From positions 744,001 through 808,000 of the forward strand of contig JAGMUV010000013.1 in assembly GCA_020744425.1 (NCBI GenBank): DNA of 64,000 bases. The letters are read 5' to 3'. Shown here piece by piece: positions 22,152 through 34,452 of this stretch (its first letter is position 1; every line of letters begins with the position of its first letter). The notes beneath the pieces are model-generated. The model saw nothing but the letters and a program-made list of their open reading frames with translations, was not told the origin of the DNA and made no database searches. This DNA is from Dactylonectria macrodidyma (Eukaryota; Ascomycota; Sordariomycetes; Hypocreales; Nectriaceae). Both the position numbers and the translations under genes were made by a program.

Positions 22152-23820
22152 ATGGTCCTTCAAGATCTCGGCCGCCGAATCAACTCGGCGGTCTCCAACC
22201 TGACCCGAGAACAGAACCTCGACGAAAAGGCATCAAACCCCCTCCCCACCAAGCTTCTATCCCCGCCATCGCTAACTGTTGTCGTGTGCGCAGGCCTTCG
22301 ATGCCATGCTCAAGGAGATTTGCGCCGCCCTCCTCGAGGCCGACGTCAATGTCCGACTCGTCGGGCAGCTCCGCAAGTCGATCCGTGCCACCGTCAACTT
22401 CAAGGACATCCCCCCCGCCGTCAACAAGAAGCGCCTCATCCAAAAGACCGTCTTCGACGAGCTAGTCAAGCTCGTCGACCCTCACGCCGAACCGTTCCGA
22501 CCGAAGAAGGGCAAGACGAACGTCATCATGTTTGTCGGTCTGCAGGGTGCCGGAAAGACGACGACCTGTACCAAGCTGGCCCGCCACTACCAGACCAGAG
22601 GCTTCCGCGCTTGTCTAGTGTGCGCCGACACCTTCCGAGCCGGTGCCTTTGACCAGCTGAAACAAAACGCTACCAAGGCCAAGATTCCTTACTATGGTTC
22701 CCTGACAGAGACGGATCCCGCCGTCGTCGCCCGTGCGGGTGTGGAGCAGTTCAAGAAGGAGCGCTTCGACATTATCATTGTCGATACGTCTGGTCGTCAT
22801 CGTCAGGAGTCTGCACTATTCCAGGAGATGGTGGACATCCAAGAAGCCATCAAGCCTGACGAAACGATCATGGTTCTCGATGCCTCAATTGGTCAACAAG
22901 CCGAGTCGCAAGCAAAGGCCTTCAAGGAAGCGTCCGACTTTGGAGCCATCATCATTACCAAGACCGATGGCCACGCCCATGGAGGTGGTGCCATTTCTGC
23001 TGTCGCAGCGACGCACACTCCAATCGTATTTATCGGTACTGGTGAGCACATGATGGACCTAGAGCGATTTGCGCCTCAACAGTTTGTTCAGAAGCTACTG
23101 GGTATGGGCGACATGGCGGGCTTAATGGAGCACGTGCAGAGCCTCAACCTGAACCAGAAGGATACGATCAAGCACATCCAGGAGGGAATCTTTACCGTGC
23201 GCGATCTTCGAGATCAGCTGTCAAACATTATGAAGATGGGACCCCTATCAAAGATGGCCGGTATGATTCCTGGTATGAGCAACATGATGCAGGGCATGGA
23301 CGACGAGGAGGGAGGTGCAAAGCTGAAGCGCATGATCTACATTTGCGATTCTATGACGGAGAAGGAGCTAGACTCTGACGGCAAGATCCTCATTGACCAA
23401 CCGACGAGGATGACGAGAATCGCACGAGGCTCTGGAACGTCAGTACGAGAAGTGGAGGACCTCTTGACGCAACAGCGCATGATGGCTGGAATGGCCAAGA
23501 AGATGGGCGGAAACATGAAGAACATGCAGAGGGCTCAACAAGCTATGGGTGGAGGCAACAAGCAGCAGCAGCTTGCGGCGATGCAGAAGCGACTACAGAG
23601 CATGGGCGGCGCCGGTGGTGGAGGAGGAATGCCGGACATGGGCAGCCTCATGAAGATGCTTGGAGGAGGTGGTGGCGGCGGCGGCATGCCAGGTATGCCT
23701 GCGGGGATGGACATGCAGGCCATGATGCAGCAGATGGGCATGGGCGGAGGCGGTGGCATGCCTGGGATGCCGGGAATGGGTGGAATGCCTGGTCAAGGCC
23801 GCGGGCGTGGTAGGAGGTAA
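22152..23820 (+). CDS. SRP54: Signal recognition particle 54 kDa protein
   Basis: This GTPase of the signal recognition particle binds 7S RNA and signal peptides and targets ribosomes to the ER. Exon 1 (22152-22229) encodes [14 protein letters not shown] through NLDEK. Exon 2 (22294-23820) resumes [20 protein letters not shown], giving 534 residues. The 64-nt intron begins GCATCA and ends GCGCAG, with a GCTAAC branch. It is a GC-AG intron: no GT donor can restore this conserved junction. The N domain is followed by the G domain, with [10 protein letters not shown] (P-loop, near residue 105), DTSGRH and [12 protein letters not shown]. The Met-rich M domain follows (from about 300), ending in Gly/Met repeats ([12 protein letters not shown]) and a basic tail, GRGRGRR. 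This order is complete for the family. Confidence 0.97.
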
Positions 23821-24741
23821 AGAGACTCTGACGGCTTCGGAGACGGGCGTTGATGCTGTTACTGCTGTTGCTCTCTGCATGGGATTTGGCGTTTATGGCT
23901 AAGCTACGAGATGAGATGAGTGAGATGAGACGGAGACGAAATGTATGTGGGTGATTCGACTGAGCAACGGATCCACATCTACACTGGGTGGATGGTAGAC
24001 TACTTTGATGAAAAGGGACAATAGTAAAGCCTATGAAACGAAGCCATTGACGATGGATGACAGACAGGGTATTTGCGAAGTAAGTTATGGAATATGTCGG
24101 AGGTTACAATTACAACCCTCATCTCTGGCCTCTCGTCTCTTTCACAATATTTACCCATCCAATGATGAATCTGTCCGACTTCCCTACCCCAGCCCGTCGC
24201 TGTTTGACGTGCGCCTCACCCGGCACGGGCTGAACATGACAGGGAACTAAAAGCCCAGTCCAATGGCGAGCAGACGAATCACAGCTCGCCAAACAATGAT
24301 CCTTCGGCCATACTCCCCGGCATTAATTTGCGCTGCCACTGTCCTGGAGCCACGCGTTATTGGCGAGCCGCCCAATCACGATCCTGGCAAGGGCCCGTTG
24401 GGGGCTCGAACGGGTAAGAGCCGAACAGATTGCGGTTGTGTCAGCCTTGCTGGGCGACCTTTTAATGCCTTTCTTTATGGGGTTGGGAGGGATTCGGATT
24501 GCGTGGATACTGCATGCCGTCAGCCTTGTGGCCCTGCGGTCTGTCGCATACGCTGTGTTTTTGAGTCGGGTTGCAGATCATCATGACGGAGAATGGGTAT
24601 AAAGCAATCGAAGCTGCCGACTCAATGGATCTGGCCTCCTCATCAATCAGCTTTATCGTTTCCCTCTTCCTGCCTTCTCTTATTTTGCATTTTTAGTTCC
24701 CACTCTCTCTACTTGGAAAGTCTCTTGTCCCTCTTTGTACC
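23821..24741. other. Intergenic, protease promoter
   Basis: No gene is seen in these 921 bases. The first part is the SRP54 3' untranslated region. The last 150 bases hold a TATA box and a T/C-rich leader for the aspartic protease. Confidence 0.5.
24598..24604 (+). promoter_or_regulatory. TATA box of aspartic protease gene
   Basis: TATAAAG lies 144 bases before the start codon and is followed by a pyrimidine-rich leader (ctcttcctgccttctctta), the usual layout of fungal TATA promoters. Confidence 0.55.
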
Positions 24742-26249
24742 ATGAAGATCTCCTCTGCGCGCGTCGTCCTCGCCGGCCTCGCGGCCTCTGCAGCAGCAGC
24801 GGAGCCCGTCACGATCAAGTTGGAGGGCCGCCAGACGAATAAAAGGTGGCCGGCTACTGTTTCGCGTCGATCAGCTTCAGCAGCGGACATTGGGTTGACC
24901 AATTGGTGGAATGTGACTGATTATCAGGTTCGTGTGGTTTATATCCGCGGCATTGTTGCTTTAGTTTGTTAACTCGTTCGTGTTAGTGGTACGGCAAAGT
25001 CTCTGTCGGCACGCCCGCTCAAGAATTGTAAGTCAAGACTGTCTTATGCGAATCCAGAGCCAAAGCAACTTACACATCGACCAGCAACGTCCTCTTCGAC
25101 ACAGGCTCAACAGACCTCGTCCTTCCCAACAAGGGCTGCACGACATGTAGCAACTACACCCTCTTCGACGCCAGCAAGTCCAGCACCTACTCAACCAAGC
25201 CCGGGTACGACTTCGACCTCACGTTCGGCACCGGCGGCAACGCGCAGCCGCTGGCCAACGGAGCCACCGTCAACGGGACTATCGTGTCTGACGTCGTCAC
25301 CATCGCGGGCCTTTCGGTGAAGAATCAGACGTTTCTGCTATGCGACCAGTACGACGAAGCGCTGGGTGAAAATCCCATCGGCCTGAGAATCGATGGCATA
25401 TTTGGGCTCGCGCCGCCCGGGTCGTCTGTGTTCAGCACCCAGTATAATGCCACCTTCAACACTACCTTCTGGAACCTCTATGCCTCGGGCCAGATCCCCG
25501 AGCCCTTGTTCTCGCTATACCTCAACTCCGGCGAGAACAGCCGGTCGGGCGAACTCACGCTAGGCGGTATCGACTCGTCCAAGTACGACGGTGACTTGAC
25601 GTATGTCGACTTCAACGCCACCATCACGGCCATGTTTGGTGAGTGGTTCATCGATAACCCGACCTTTTACGTCGACGGCGCATCCGTCGAAAACTCCAAG
25701 ACGGACTCGGCCTTCCCCGACGCCGTGACGCTGCTCGACACGGGAACGGCCTACATCATGGTGCCGGACTACCAGACGGCCAAGGACATGTACGCGGCTA
25801 TCAGCCCGGAGATTGAGCAGCTCGACGAGTTGGGTGTCTGGGGCGCCGACTGCGACGTCATGGAAGCCCTCTCACCGGAACTGACTTTCTCCGTCGGTGC
25901 CGGATCTAATACCGTCAACCTGACGATGCCTTCGTCCGCCTTCAACCTAGGCGAGCACGACGCGCACCCAGGCAAGTGCCAGGGCGTGATCCTCCACGCG
26001 CCTAAGCCCGTCAGCGAGCTGGCGTCGGTCTGGGTCATTGGAAGCCCTGTGCTCAAGGGTTACTACACTGTTTGGAATGGCGAGACGCTGCAGCTGGGCG
26101 TTGGGGATCTTAAGCCTTCGGTTACGTCTGGCGGTGATGCCGAGTCTTCGAATACTGCTACGCCTGTGCCTACAGGAGGGGCTGGGGCTTTGAAGCCTGC
26201 TGCTTGGGGTGTTCTGGGTGTTGTTGCTGGTTTATGGGCCATGATGTAA
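24742..26249 (+). CDS. Secreted GPI-type aspartic protease (pepsin A1 family, yapsin-like)
   Basis: Three exons (24742-24927, 24987-25027, 25085-26249) give 463 residues. A signal peptide (MKISSARVVLAGLAASAAAA) is followed by a short propeptide. Both catalytic loops are present: LFDTGSTDLVLP near residue 80 and TLLDTGTAYIMVP near 295. The flap-region pattern WYGKVSVGTPAQEF, a disulphide loop (KGCTTCSNY) and many N-glycosylation sites (NYT, NAT, NTT) fit a secreted enzyme. The C-terminus has a Ser/Thr/Gly linker, then a hydrophobic end (AAWGVLGVVAGLWAMM) of the GPI-attachment type, so the enzyme is probably tethered to membrane or wall. Exon 2 is only 41 nt, but it encodes the conserved strand leading into the first active-site loop, so the model is sound. 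Confidence 0.92.
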
Positions 26250-26439
26250 GGTGTTTGATTCTGGATATAATCAGTGGGCGTTTGTAGGAAGTTACAAACC
26301 GTGCGAGGCTTGCATCATAGATAGATTTAGCAGTCACGTTGCAGATGAAGATGGCGGGATCAAGTTTGTTTCCAAAGGGCTCATTAAGGCCGTCCTTTAA
26401 TATATAAAACTACTTCTCTTCAGTTACATGATTTCATCA

Positions 26440-28090
26440 TTACGTCCTCTTCCGGTCAAACCTCACAACAGCCTGACACAACACCTCAGCCCCGATAGCG
26501 CACTCCTCCGGGCTCGAGTACTCCTCCGGGTTGTGGCTCACGCCTCCCTTGCAGGGGATGAAGATCATGGTCGTCGGGCAGTGCATGTTGGTGTAGACGC
26601 TGTCGTGGCCCGCGCCGCTCGAGACGTCTGCCATGCCGTCCGTGTTGCCCAGCACCGACTCGGCGGCTTCCCGCACGGCTTGGATGCAGTCCGGATGGAA
26701 CTTTGTCGCTTTGGAGATAGTGTCGGTCCGCCAAGTTAGCGATAAAGGCAGGCTCGGCGTTGCGCCCGCGAGTAGGCCGTCGACGTCGACGCCGCGAGCT
26801 AGGAGGTCAAAGTCGTGCTTGAGCTGCTTCTCAATCTCATCGACAGTTGAGTCTATTGGTGATCGTACGTCTAGCGTGAAGCTAACGTGTCCCGGGATCG
26901 TGTTTGTGCTCCCCGGTGTCAGTCTGAGGATGCCCGTGGACGCGAGCGCTTGGTGCGAGGTTGCCACCTTGTGCGAGTGCGTGATTAGACGAGCTGCCAG
27001 CAAAAGGGCATCCGCTCGGTCAGTAAACGGGGTTGACCCGGTGTGAGCGTCTGCAAACATATTAGAACACGTTCGTTGATTCATTGCATCCCTTCACAAA
27101 CCTCGTCCCTTGATATCAATCGTGAACCACTTATACCCCTGAACACCCTGCACAACGCCAATCTTCTTCGATCCTCGCTCCAGAATCGGGCCCTGCTCGA
27201 TGTGCAGCTCAAAGTGGGCGCCCATCGGCGTGGCCTCGAAGCTCGCGGGGACGTTGCCTAGGTAGCCGATTCTCTCCAGCTCCGACTTGACGGTGGCTGG
27301 CCCGTCTACTTCTTGTGTAGAATGAGCTCGTTCAAGGGGGGTTTTACCTGCCCAAACTCCAGAGGACATCATGCTAATGGGAAACCGGGCGCCTTCTTCG
27401 CTGTTGTGTCGTCAGCATCGGTTTTGCAGTTCTTTTTGAGCAATGACGTACTTGGTCCAGTTGACCACACCGACGGGAAACTCTGTCTCAACGTTGTGGT
27501 CTTGGAGGATCTTGAGCATCTCGACACCAGCCTGAACACCCAAGATACCGTCATATCGACCGCCGGTGGGCTGCGTGTCCAGGTGAGAACCCACAAAAGT
27601 GGGAGGGCCATCGGAACGACGACCAGGGCGGACGGCGAATATGTTGCCCATGGCGTCGATGGTCACCTTGCATCCCAGAGACTTGGTGGTTTCAACGAAC
27701 CAGTCTCGGGCCTTTTTATCATCGTCAGAGAGGGCCAGACGTGACATACCAGTGTCTGTAGGGTTGCTTTTGAGAATGAAGTCAGCGAGTTGTCCAATCA
27801 ATGCCACAGATTTCATCTTGTTGCATGAATTCAGGATGAGATTACCTTCCCCATCTGGCTCCCGTCCCCCAATTGCAAGTATGGTGCAGGGTCTCCATCA
27901 ACCTGTTCTGATCAACCTTGAGCTTCTGTAAGTCCTTGCTCGTCATCTCGCGCGTGGAGATATTCATCCGCTGATTGCGAATCGACGCCCAATTGAATAC
28001 AGCAGGAGCAATTCCCTTCCGAAGCATCGCGTGGGAAGAGAGGTGTCGTCCCAGCTTGAGGGAGACACGGCAGTCGGCGTAGAAAGCCAT
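26440..28090 (-). CDS. N-carbamoyl-L-amino-acid hydrolase / allantoate amidohydrolase family (M20)
   Basis: This M20 metallohydrolase acts on carbamoyl or ureido substrates (beta-ureidopropionate, N-carbamoyl amino acids or allantoate). Four exons (28090-27846, 27766-27452, 27400-27102, 27050-26440) give 489 residues. Metal and catalytic motifs appear in family order: GSHLDTQPTGGRYDGILGV, NEEGARFPISMMSSGVWAG, HFELHIEQGPILE, GRDAHTGSTPFTDRADALL and SSGAGHDSVY. All metal-ligand positions (His, Asp, Glu, His, His) seem intact. The N-terminal 60 residues are basic and Ser-rich, possibly a mitochondrial targeting sequence. The stretch GVWAGKTPLERAHS shows no intron is needed there despite a GT. 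Substrate cannot be fixed from sequence. The gene is convergent with the upstream protease. Confidence 0.9.
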
Positions 28091-30354
28091 GGCTAGATCT
28101 CTGTATGTAGTATGAAGATGGTGTGGGCGAGCGACTGGAAATGAAAGGAAATGATGGATGATGGGAAGAAAAGGTACGGCTAGAAATTTTTTTTATAGTT
28201 AGAGATGAATTGATGTATTCGGAGGGAGTAATTGACAAGTTCACATTTGACGCCCTCTTATCGCACATGTCAAAGTCGTCCCCCGCAAAGGATGTGGGTC
28301 CGTTGACATGCATGAGCGCCGGTACTTGAGATAGTCCCTTACTCATCACCTGAATTACAACCCCTACTATTAGACCAAGCAGCCCAGTCAAGTATCCGAA
28401 TAGCCAGCAAGCCAGCAAGCCAGCCAACTAAAGATGAAAGTAGAAAAAAAAAATTAAGGCACTTCTCTCTTTTACCAACGTATTTCATTTCCTTGCTGCC
28501 GGCTTTTAATGAGAGTGAACCACTTCTACGCAGTGACAAGTTTCGACGTCCCTCTCTCGGCAGTAAAGAGAAATGCCCTCCAAAACGCCGAGCTACGGGT
28601 ACGGTCTGCATTACAAACCAGGAAATGCTAGTGGCACTATACCGGGCTGAATTTTTTTGAGACTTTTGCACCCGAATCGGAGCCCAAAAGTAAGACCGAG
28701 CATTGCTCTCCAGACCCGAGCACGCCACAGACGTTGACCTTTACGCCCTCGCTGATAGGAGAGCCGCAGTATCCGCGATATCCGCAATATCCGCTGGCCA
28801 ACTTGTTCTTCTATGCTTCACCTTGACCCAGTGAAGCCATCGGTGTGATTGAGGCGAACGTCCGCCTTTGTCGCCCTTCAAAAGACTTGAGCCATTTCAC
28901 GTTACGTTAGGCCCACTCCTACTCATCTCGCAATGTCCTGTGCTGTACGGATTTATCCACTCCGCAAACCAAAGGGTCATCGGCTTCCAATTCCGAGATG
29001 GAAGCTTGCCCTAGCCAACGATATCAGCCATGTATTCACAGCATATATCGGGATCCAGCAACGTTCCGACGATCAAGCCGCAGCACTGGCCAGCTCTCAA
29101 GCCGCTTTTGCCATCAAGACGTTTGGCTCAAGGCAGATGCAGGACCCTCTGTGTTTGAGCATTTCAGCCTGATAGACGGCTGTGATGTCCACAACACAGC
29201 TCTGTGGGTCTGCTACTAGACTGAAGCTGCAAAGTACAGACGAAGCCTCCAGGACCTATCGCTTCCTTTGTTCTATTCCAAGCTGGCTACTCCCGGCCGT
29301 GTTTCCATTGGCGTCTGAGTAACCAGCCACCTTCCGCAGCTTCCGACACCCGTCCACGAAAGGAATCATGTGGTGTTGGCTTCTTCACCAGCCTAGAAGT
29401 CCTCGAGACGTGGGCTAAGACGCACCGCTCGCACCTCGCGATTTAGCGTGGTGCGCTTACACATCACAAGGCGTTCGAGGGCAGGGGGAAGCTGCGGACG
29501 TGGCATGAAGTGTCGGTACTGAGAGACGGTGACGCCAAGTTTGAGTATATCAACTGCGTGCCAGAGACTGGGGTAAGCCAGAGCATCCCGCTCAAGGTGG
29601 AGGATGATCATGTGGACGATTTGTAGTGTCTAGCGTGTTGACTTCCCTAAAACTTGCTTCGTTGTCCTAACAATGGCGGAGGAGGAGAGTGGGCTGCATG
29701 TCACCAGACAAGGCTCCAGAATTGGAATAGGACAGGGCAAATTGTAAGAGACGGATTGAAGGGCATAAGAGGAACCCAGGCATTTAGATCGAGGCAGATT
29801 ACTAGGACTCGGAACCGAGTATTGGACACTTCTAGAATAGACTCACTGAATCTTACGTAGCTGGCCCTCCTTCATCGCGGGAGTAACTTAATGGAACTTC
29901 ATCATCATCATTTTTTGAGCTGATCTAGACCACTTACGGGAAACCGTCACCCCTGTCTGCATTAGTGCCGTGGTGTCATTAGTCCCATATCTCAAATAAG
30001 CTTTCTAAAAACGCTAGTTAGTACGGGTTACAATATTAATAATTCATCCAGCAAGGTATTGACGCATCTAGAGAGACAAATCAAAGAGTGATCCATGAAG
30101 AGACCACATAATCACGAGGGTAAACTGTGGTATGTCCCATCCTTGAGGACAAGGGTTAGATACCAGGGGTTTCTCATAATTCCAACCCTACAACTACTTC
30201 GGCATAATCATTCCCAGGTATAAGTATCCTCCCCTCGCCTGCCTCCTTATCCAACATTCCTAATGGCTTTGAGACCTCTTATTTCATATGCATATTCTTC
30301 TACAGCCCTTTTCCTCTATAGACTCTTATTGAAACCACTCACTGTTTTCAAGCC
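28091..30354. other. Intergenic, no gene seen
   Basis: About 2.3 kb lies between two divergent genes. The first part is the hydrolase promoter. A minus-strand frame near 29393-29611 has a protein-like feel but no domain or splice partner. A/T content rises from about 29880 onward, and a TATA-like element sits at 30219. I support no gene here. Confidence 0.45.
30219..30225 (+). promoter_or_regulatory. TATA-like element of MFS transporter
   Basis: TATAAGT lies 136 bases before the MFS start codon and is followed by a C/T-rich leader (tcctcccctcgcctgcctcc). Confidence 0.45.
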
Positions 30355-32086
30355 ATGTCATCCACAAACCAGCCTCTTTCTCCACCTACATCGACTGCGG
30401 TGCAGCCACCTGATCCTGAGTCACATGCCGACAGTGTTAGCCACTTCTGTCTGGTGTTAGACCAAGCTGAGATCTCGCACCATGTCCTGCATTACGCATA
30501 CCAAGGAGCAGGAACAGCTGAATCGCCGTTTCTCGTCGAGCTTCTCCCAGGCGACCCTTTTGACCCGATGGCGTTCCCCAAATGGAGGAAATGGACCATA
30601 ACCTTTCTCCTGGCCATCGCGTCTCTGGCTGTTGCTTTTGCCAGTACAGCTTATTCTAGCGGCATGGAGGACATTGCGCAACAATTCCGCGTATCTAGTG
30701 AGGTCGCACTCCTAGGTCTATCGCTGTTTATCCTGGGCCTTGCAGTTGGTCCCTTGCTCTGGGCTCCATTATCCGAAGAGTACGGTCGGCAGTACCTGTT
30801 CATTGGCACCTACACTGCCCATGTGGTGTTCAATGCAGGCGCGGCTGCTGCCCAGAACATCGAGACACTTATCATTCTCCGGTTCTTTGCTGCGTTCTTT
30901 GGGGCTGCACCGTACACCAACTCAAACGCTGTCCTCGCCGATATGTTCCCTGCATCAGAGCGAGGTCTAGCTATGACCCTGTTTGGCGCCGCACCCTTCT
31001 TGGGTCCCGCTCTTGGTAGGCCTTCTCTGTCCCCTTTGCTCTGTGTCTGAGATTCTAACTAACTGCCTTTTAGGCCCGATCGCCGGAGGATTTCTGGGTG
31101 CTGCTGGCGGGTGGCGATGGATTCAAGGACTCATGGCGAGCTTCACAGGGGTTTCACTTATACTCTGCACCATTTGCGTGCCAGAGACGTATGCCCCTGT
31201 CCTCCTACGGCGGCGAGCAGCCAAGCTATCAAAGATAACTGGCAAGGTCTATGTGTCCTCGGTTGATGCACACCAGAGTCGGCAGTCTGTCGGCCAGGTG
31301 CTTCGACGAACCCTCTTGAGACCATGGATTCTTCTCTTTCGCGAACCCATTGTCTTGCTCACGGCTATCTACTTGGCTGTCATATATGGAACTCTCTACT
31401 TGTTCTTTGCGGCCTTCCCTATCGTCTATCAATATCAGAGAGGCTGGCCAGCGGGTGTTTCTGGCCTAGCGTTCAGCGGGACTGCCGTCGGTATGGCTGC
31501 CTCGATACTCTATGTGGCCGCTTATGACAACAAGCGATACGCCCGACTTGTTACTGCCGGGGGCGGCACTGCTCCTCCTGAAGCGCGACTTCCAGTGGCT
31601 ATCATCGGGTCTGTCTGGGTGACAGTGGGGCTCTTCTGGTTCGCATGGACAAACGGCCGGAATGTTCACTGGATTGTTTCCATTATGGCCTCCGGCTTCT
31701 TCGCTGCTGGAATGGTCTTTGTGTTTGTTGGCATCATCAATTATCTCATTGACTCATACGTTGTCTACGCGGCTTCGGTCCTAGCTGCCAATACTGTCAT
31801 CCGATCTCTTTTTGGCGCCGCATTTCCTTTGTTTACTACCCAAATGTACAAGAATATCGGCATTCACTGGGCTTCTTCTGTACCAGCTTTCCTTGCACTT
31901 GGGTGCCTTCCTGTCCCATTCCTTTTCTACAGATATGGGGAGTCAATCCGCGCCAAATGCAAGTATGCCGCTGAGGCCGCGGTTATTCTTGCCAAGATGC
32001 GTACTAGGCGTGAGGTGGTTCCTGAGGGCAGCGCGAGCATCGAGTATGAGAACCGTCAAACAGGAGAGACTGTGTTGCGGAGCTAA
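30355..32086 (+). CDS. MFS transporter, DHA1 (drug:H+ antiporter / polyamine type)
   Basis: This 557-residue transporter is encoded by two exons (30355-31015 and 31074-32086; intron donor GTAGGC, branch CTAAC, acceptor TTTTAG). A hydrophilic N-terminal tail of about 75 residues is followed by twelve predicted spans. The segment LGLSLFILGLAVGPLLWAPL followed by SEEYGRQ is the DHA1 signature around TM2 and loop 2-3. GPIAGGFLGAAGGWRWIQGL is the TM5 motif C (antiporter) region. The central loop (about residues 270-300) is basic. Such proteins export polyamines, azoles or other toxic compounds across the plasma membrane; the substrate cannot be told. The convergent neighbour is a fungal-specific transcription factor, so linked regulation is possible but unproved. 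Confidence 0.93.
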
Positions 32087-32756
32087 GAGGGGGCAATTTG
32101 ACCGGTTGGACTTTAGAAACAGGGTTCTGGTGAAACGATCGAACATGGCGAGTCTGTGAACGAACAGACGATTGCTCTCACATTGCTTCTATTTCCTGAC
32201 AGACAGCTCTTCAGTTTAGTTTTATACATTTATAACTATACTAGTTTCGTAATGTCATATCCGTTCATTTGTAAACTGCTTGACTCTGCTGGCCTGGAAG
32301 GGCTGTGTGAATTTTTCCTTGATACTTTGCCCCGCTGGCCATAGTTCTCCATTTTCTTTTCTACACCTCAGCAAACCCCAGCCCGACTCATGTCGATCGA
32401 GCCTGGGGCAACCGCTTCTCTTACATTATCTCTTGTAAACATTTCCATAATGCTACCTTTCTATTTGTCTATGGTAAAAAAAACCGTTAGTTCCTACAGA
32501 AGCCTACGCAATGAACTTGGGATACTCTACTGTTGGAACAGCATTGCACCTTCATGGACCTCTCAAACGGTGCTCTGTAAGGCTGTTTCTTTTATCGCTC
32601 AATTACCAGAATGGATAGCCTGCTACTGGTGAGGACAATAAGCTTCTCTGTGCTGAAATTTAGCTGGCACCCATCGGAGGACAGTAGCCTTCGCCTCCAG
32701 CTCTGCCGTGTTGCTAACTAGCGGATATTCATTGAAACTGTTGATTTCTGTGTCTT
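32087..32756. other. Convergent intergenic region
   Basis: These 670 bases lie between the 3' ends of the MFS gene and the transcription-factor gene. They are A/T-rich with no significant coding frame and probably hold both 3' untranslated regions. Confidence 0.5.
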
Positions 32757-34452
32757 CTATGCACATACCCCCGCTGCGGTGCCAATTACCTCTGTCAACT
32801 GAGCCTCCCCCTGACCTTCAACAACGTGAAGCCAGAGCAGTCCCTTTGCCAAATCAAAAGCGTGATGTATATCGGTGATACCCAGGAACCTCATCGCGGC
32901 TCGAATGTGTGGCAAGAGTGCCCTCGTATCGTCATTCGAGAGGAGAAGTCCAGAAGTTATAAGTGCCCAAAGTCTGAGGTCATTTAGCTGACCAACCTCG
33001 TCATCCCGCGTGGGCCGAGCTGCTGCCGCCATGAATTTCGCGCAGAGCGGTACCATGTCCAATGTGTTCAAGGAGAACAGGCCCTTGAGATAAGAGAGGA
33101 GCATCAAGCACACCAGCCTGACCATCTCGCCCACAACGATAGCTCCAGGGGCATCGCTCCGAAATCCAGACATGTGAGGGAGGGAAAGTAGGTGGTGGGT
33201 CACTGGACCGAGAAGACTCACTGCACCAACCTCATTTCTCCATAAATCCAAGCTATGGCTATTCGAATTGACTCTTTGCGCCACCGAAGACATCATGTAC
33301 AAAGCTTCAGAAATAGATGAGAGCTGCGGGAATTCCAATTGCATACGGGGCAGAAGCAATCGCATAGCAGGCGGCATTGCTTCAGGCGACATGTTGGGTG
33401 CGGTAAGCTCTTTGGGAATAGGAAAACGTGGCGGTATATCAAGGGTGGACCGGCCAACGAGATCCAGCCTGTCCATATGATAAATATCCAATTTACTTCG
33501 CCTGAGGTTCTAGGAAACCCACCAGAAAGCAAGTAGTGGGATATGATTTTCTAATCCATCAGTGCCACCGCGAAGCTTGAATACCTGATCGAGGCCATCG
33601 ATATGGGCAGACCAACGCTCCCATTCCCCGAGTTGTACCTGCCACCATGCTTAATTAAGAAAACCACGAGTAGAAGGGGTGCTGCTAACGTCATGGCAAA
33701 GGCACCCAATAATGGTTGCAATAACCCCGGGGCTCGTCTGGTCAAATGGATCGCTTAAACGTTTTGACAGTCCCTTGAGAGCCTTGGAGTAATACTCTAC
33801 AGCTTCGCTGTTGTCGGTAGTTCTGTGTGCGGGGATATTCCCCCTGCGATCCTGGGAGAGCAGCGTAGTAGCCATAGAAAGATACAGGGCATTGGAATCA
33901 GAAAAGCCCATACGGGCCCAGATTCCGTGGAAGGGCGTATATCTGGTTTCTAATTGTGACATCACTATGGAGAGCACTTATTAGCAGATATAACCAGGCG
34001 TCTAGATATAATTTTGCTTCATGGGTATGCTCACTGAAGTGCACAATTTGCAGAGTTCGGTGGTCGAGGTCGATTCCGAAGATTCCGAGTTGATTGAGCC
34101 GCAACTGATGAAGAGGCAGAACCTGGGGCGGACAGGCGGCGTCAAGTTCATGAGCAACCATTCGCCCATCCGGAGAGCGCTCTTCAGGTTGGAATTGTCC
34201 GCCATTGAGCTGCAAGGTATTAATCTCGAGAGGAACGACGAAATGTCGCGGCCTCTTGCGACGCGACTGCCCAATATCCGCCATCACGTGGCGGCGAATG
34301 CCCACCTGAATATCGCGTCTCCGGATATCATCCGGATGGGACAAGTTAATGAAAGCGATACTTGAGTTCCTGCTACGGTTAAAAGCCTGATCTCGGTCAT
34401 TGTGCGCCATTGAAAGGGACGGAGTTGCTTGGTCGAGCCTGGCTGATGACAT
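32757..34452 (-). CDS. Fungal-specific transcription factor domain protein, no zinc cluster seen
   Basis: Exon 1 (34452-34035) carries FINLSHPDDIRRRDIQVGIR and RRHVMADIGQSRRKRPRH, the short basic N-terminal motif of a class of fungal regulators that lack a Zn2Cys6 cluster. Exons 33976-33690 and 33638 onward give the regulatory domain (RYTPFHGIWARMGFSD, IIGCLCHD, EWERWSAHIDGLDQVFKLR, then DLVGRSTLDIPPRFP). Introns at 34034-33977 and 33689-33639 have good signals. A TAG at 33512-33510 interrupts the frame after ENHIPLLAFWWVS. It disappears if a weak intron (33584-33510, donor GTATTC, 75 nt) is spliced, giving 503 residues, but this removes the conserved LRGGTDGL. The gene is therefore either intact with an unusual intron or inactivated by a nonsense change. 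Target genes are unknown; the MFS gene is the convergent neighbour. Confidence 0.75.
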
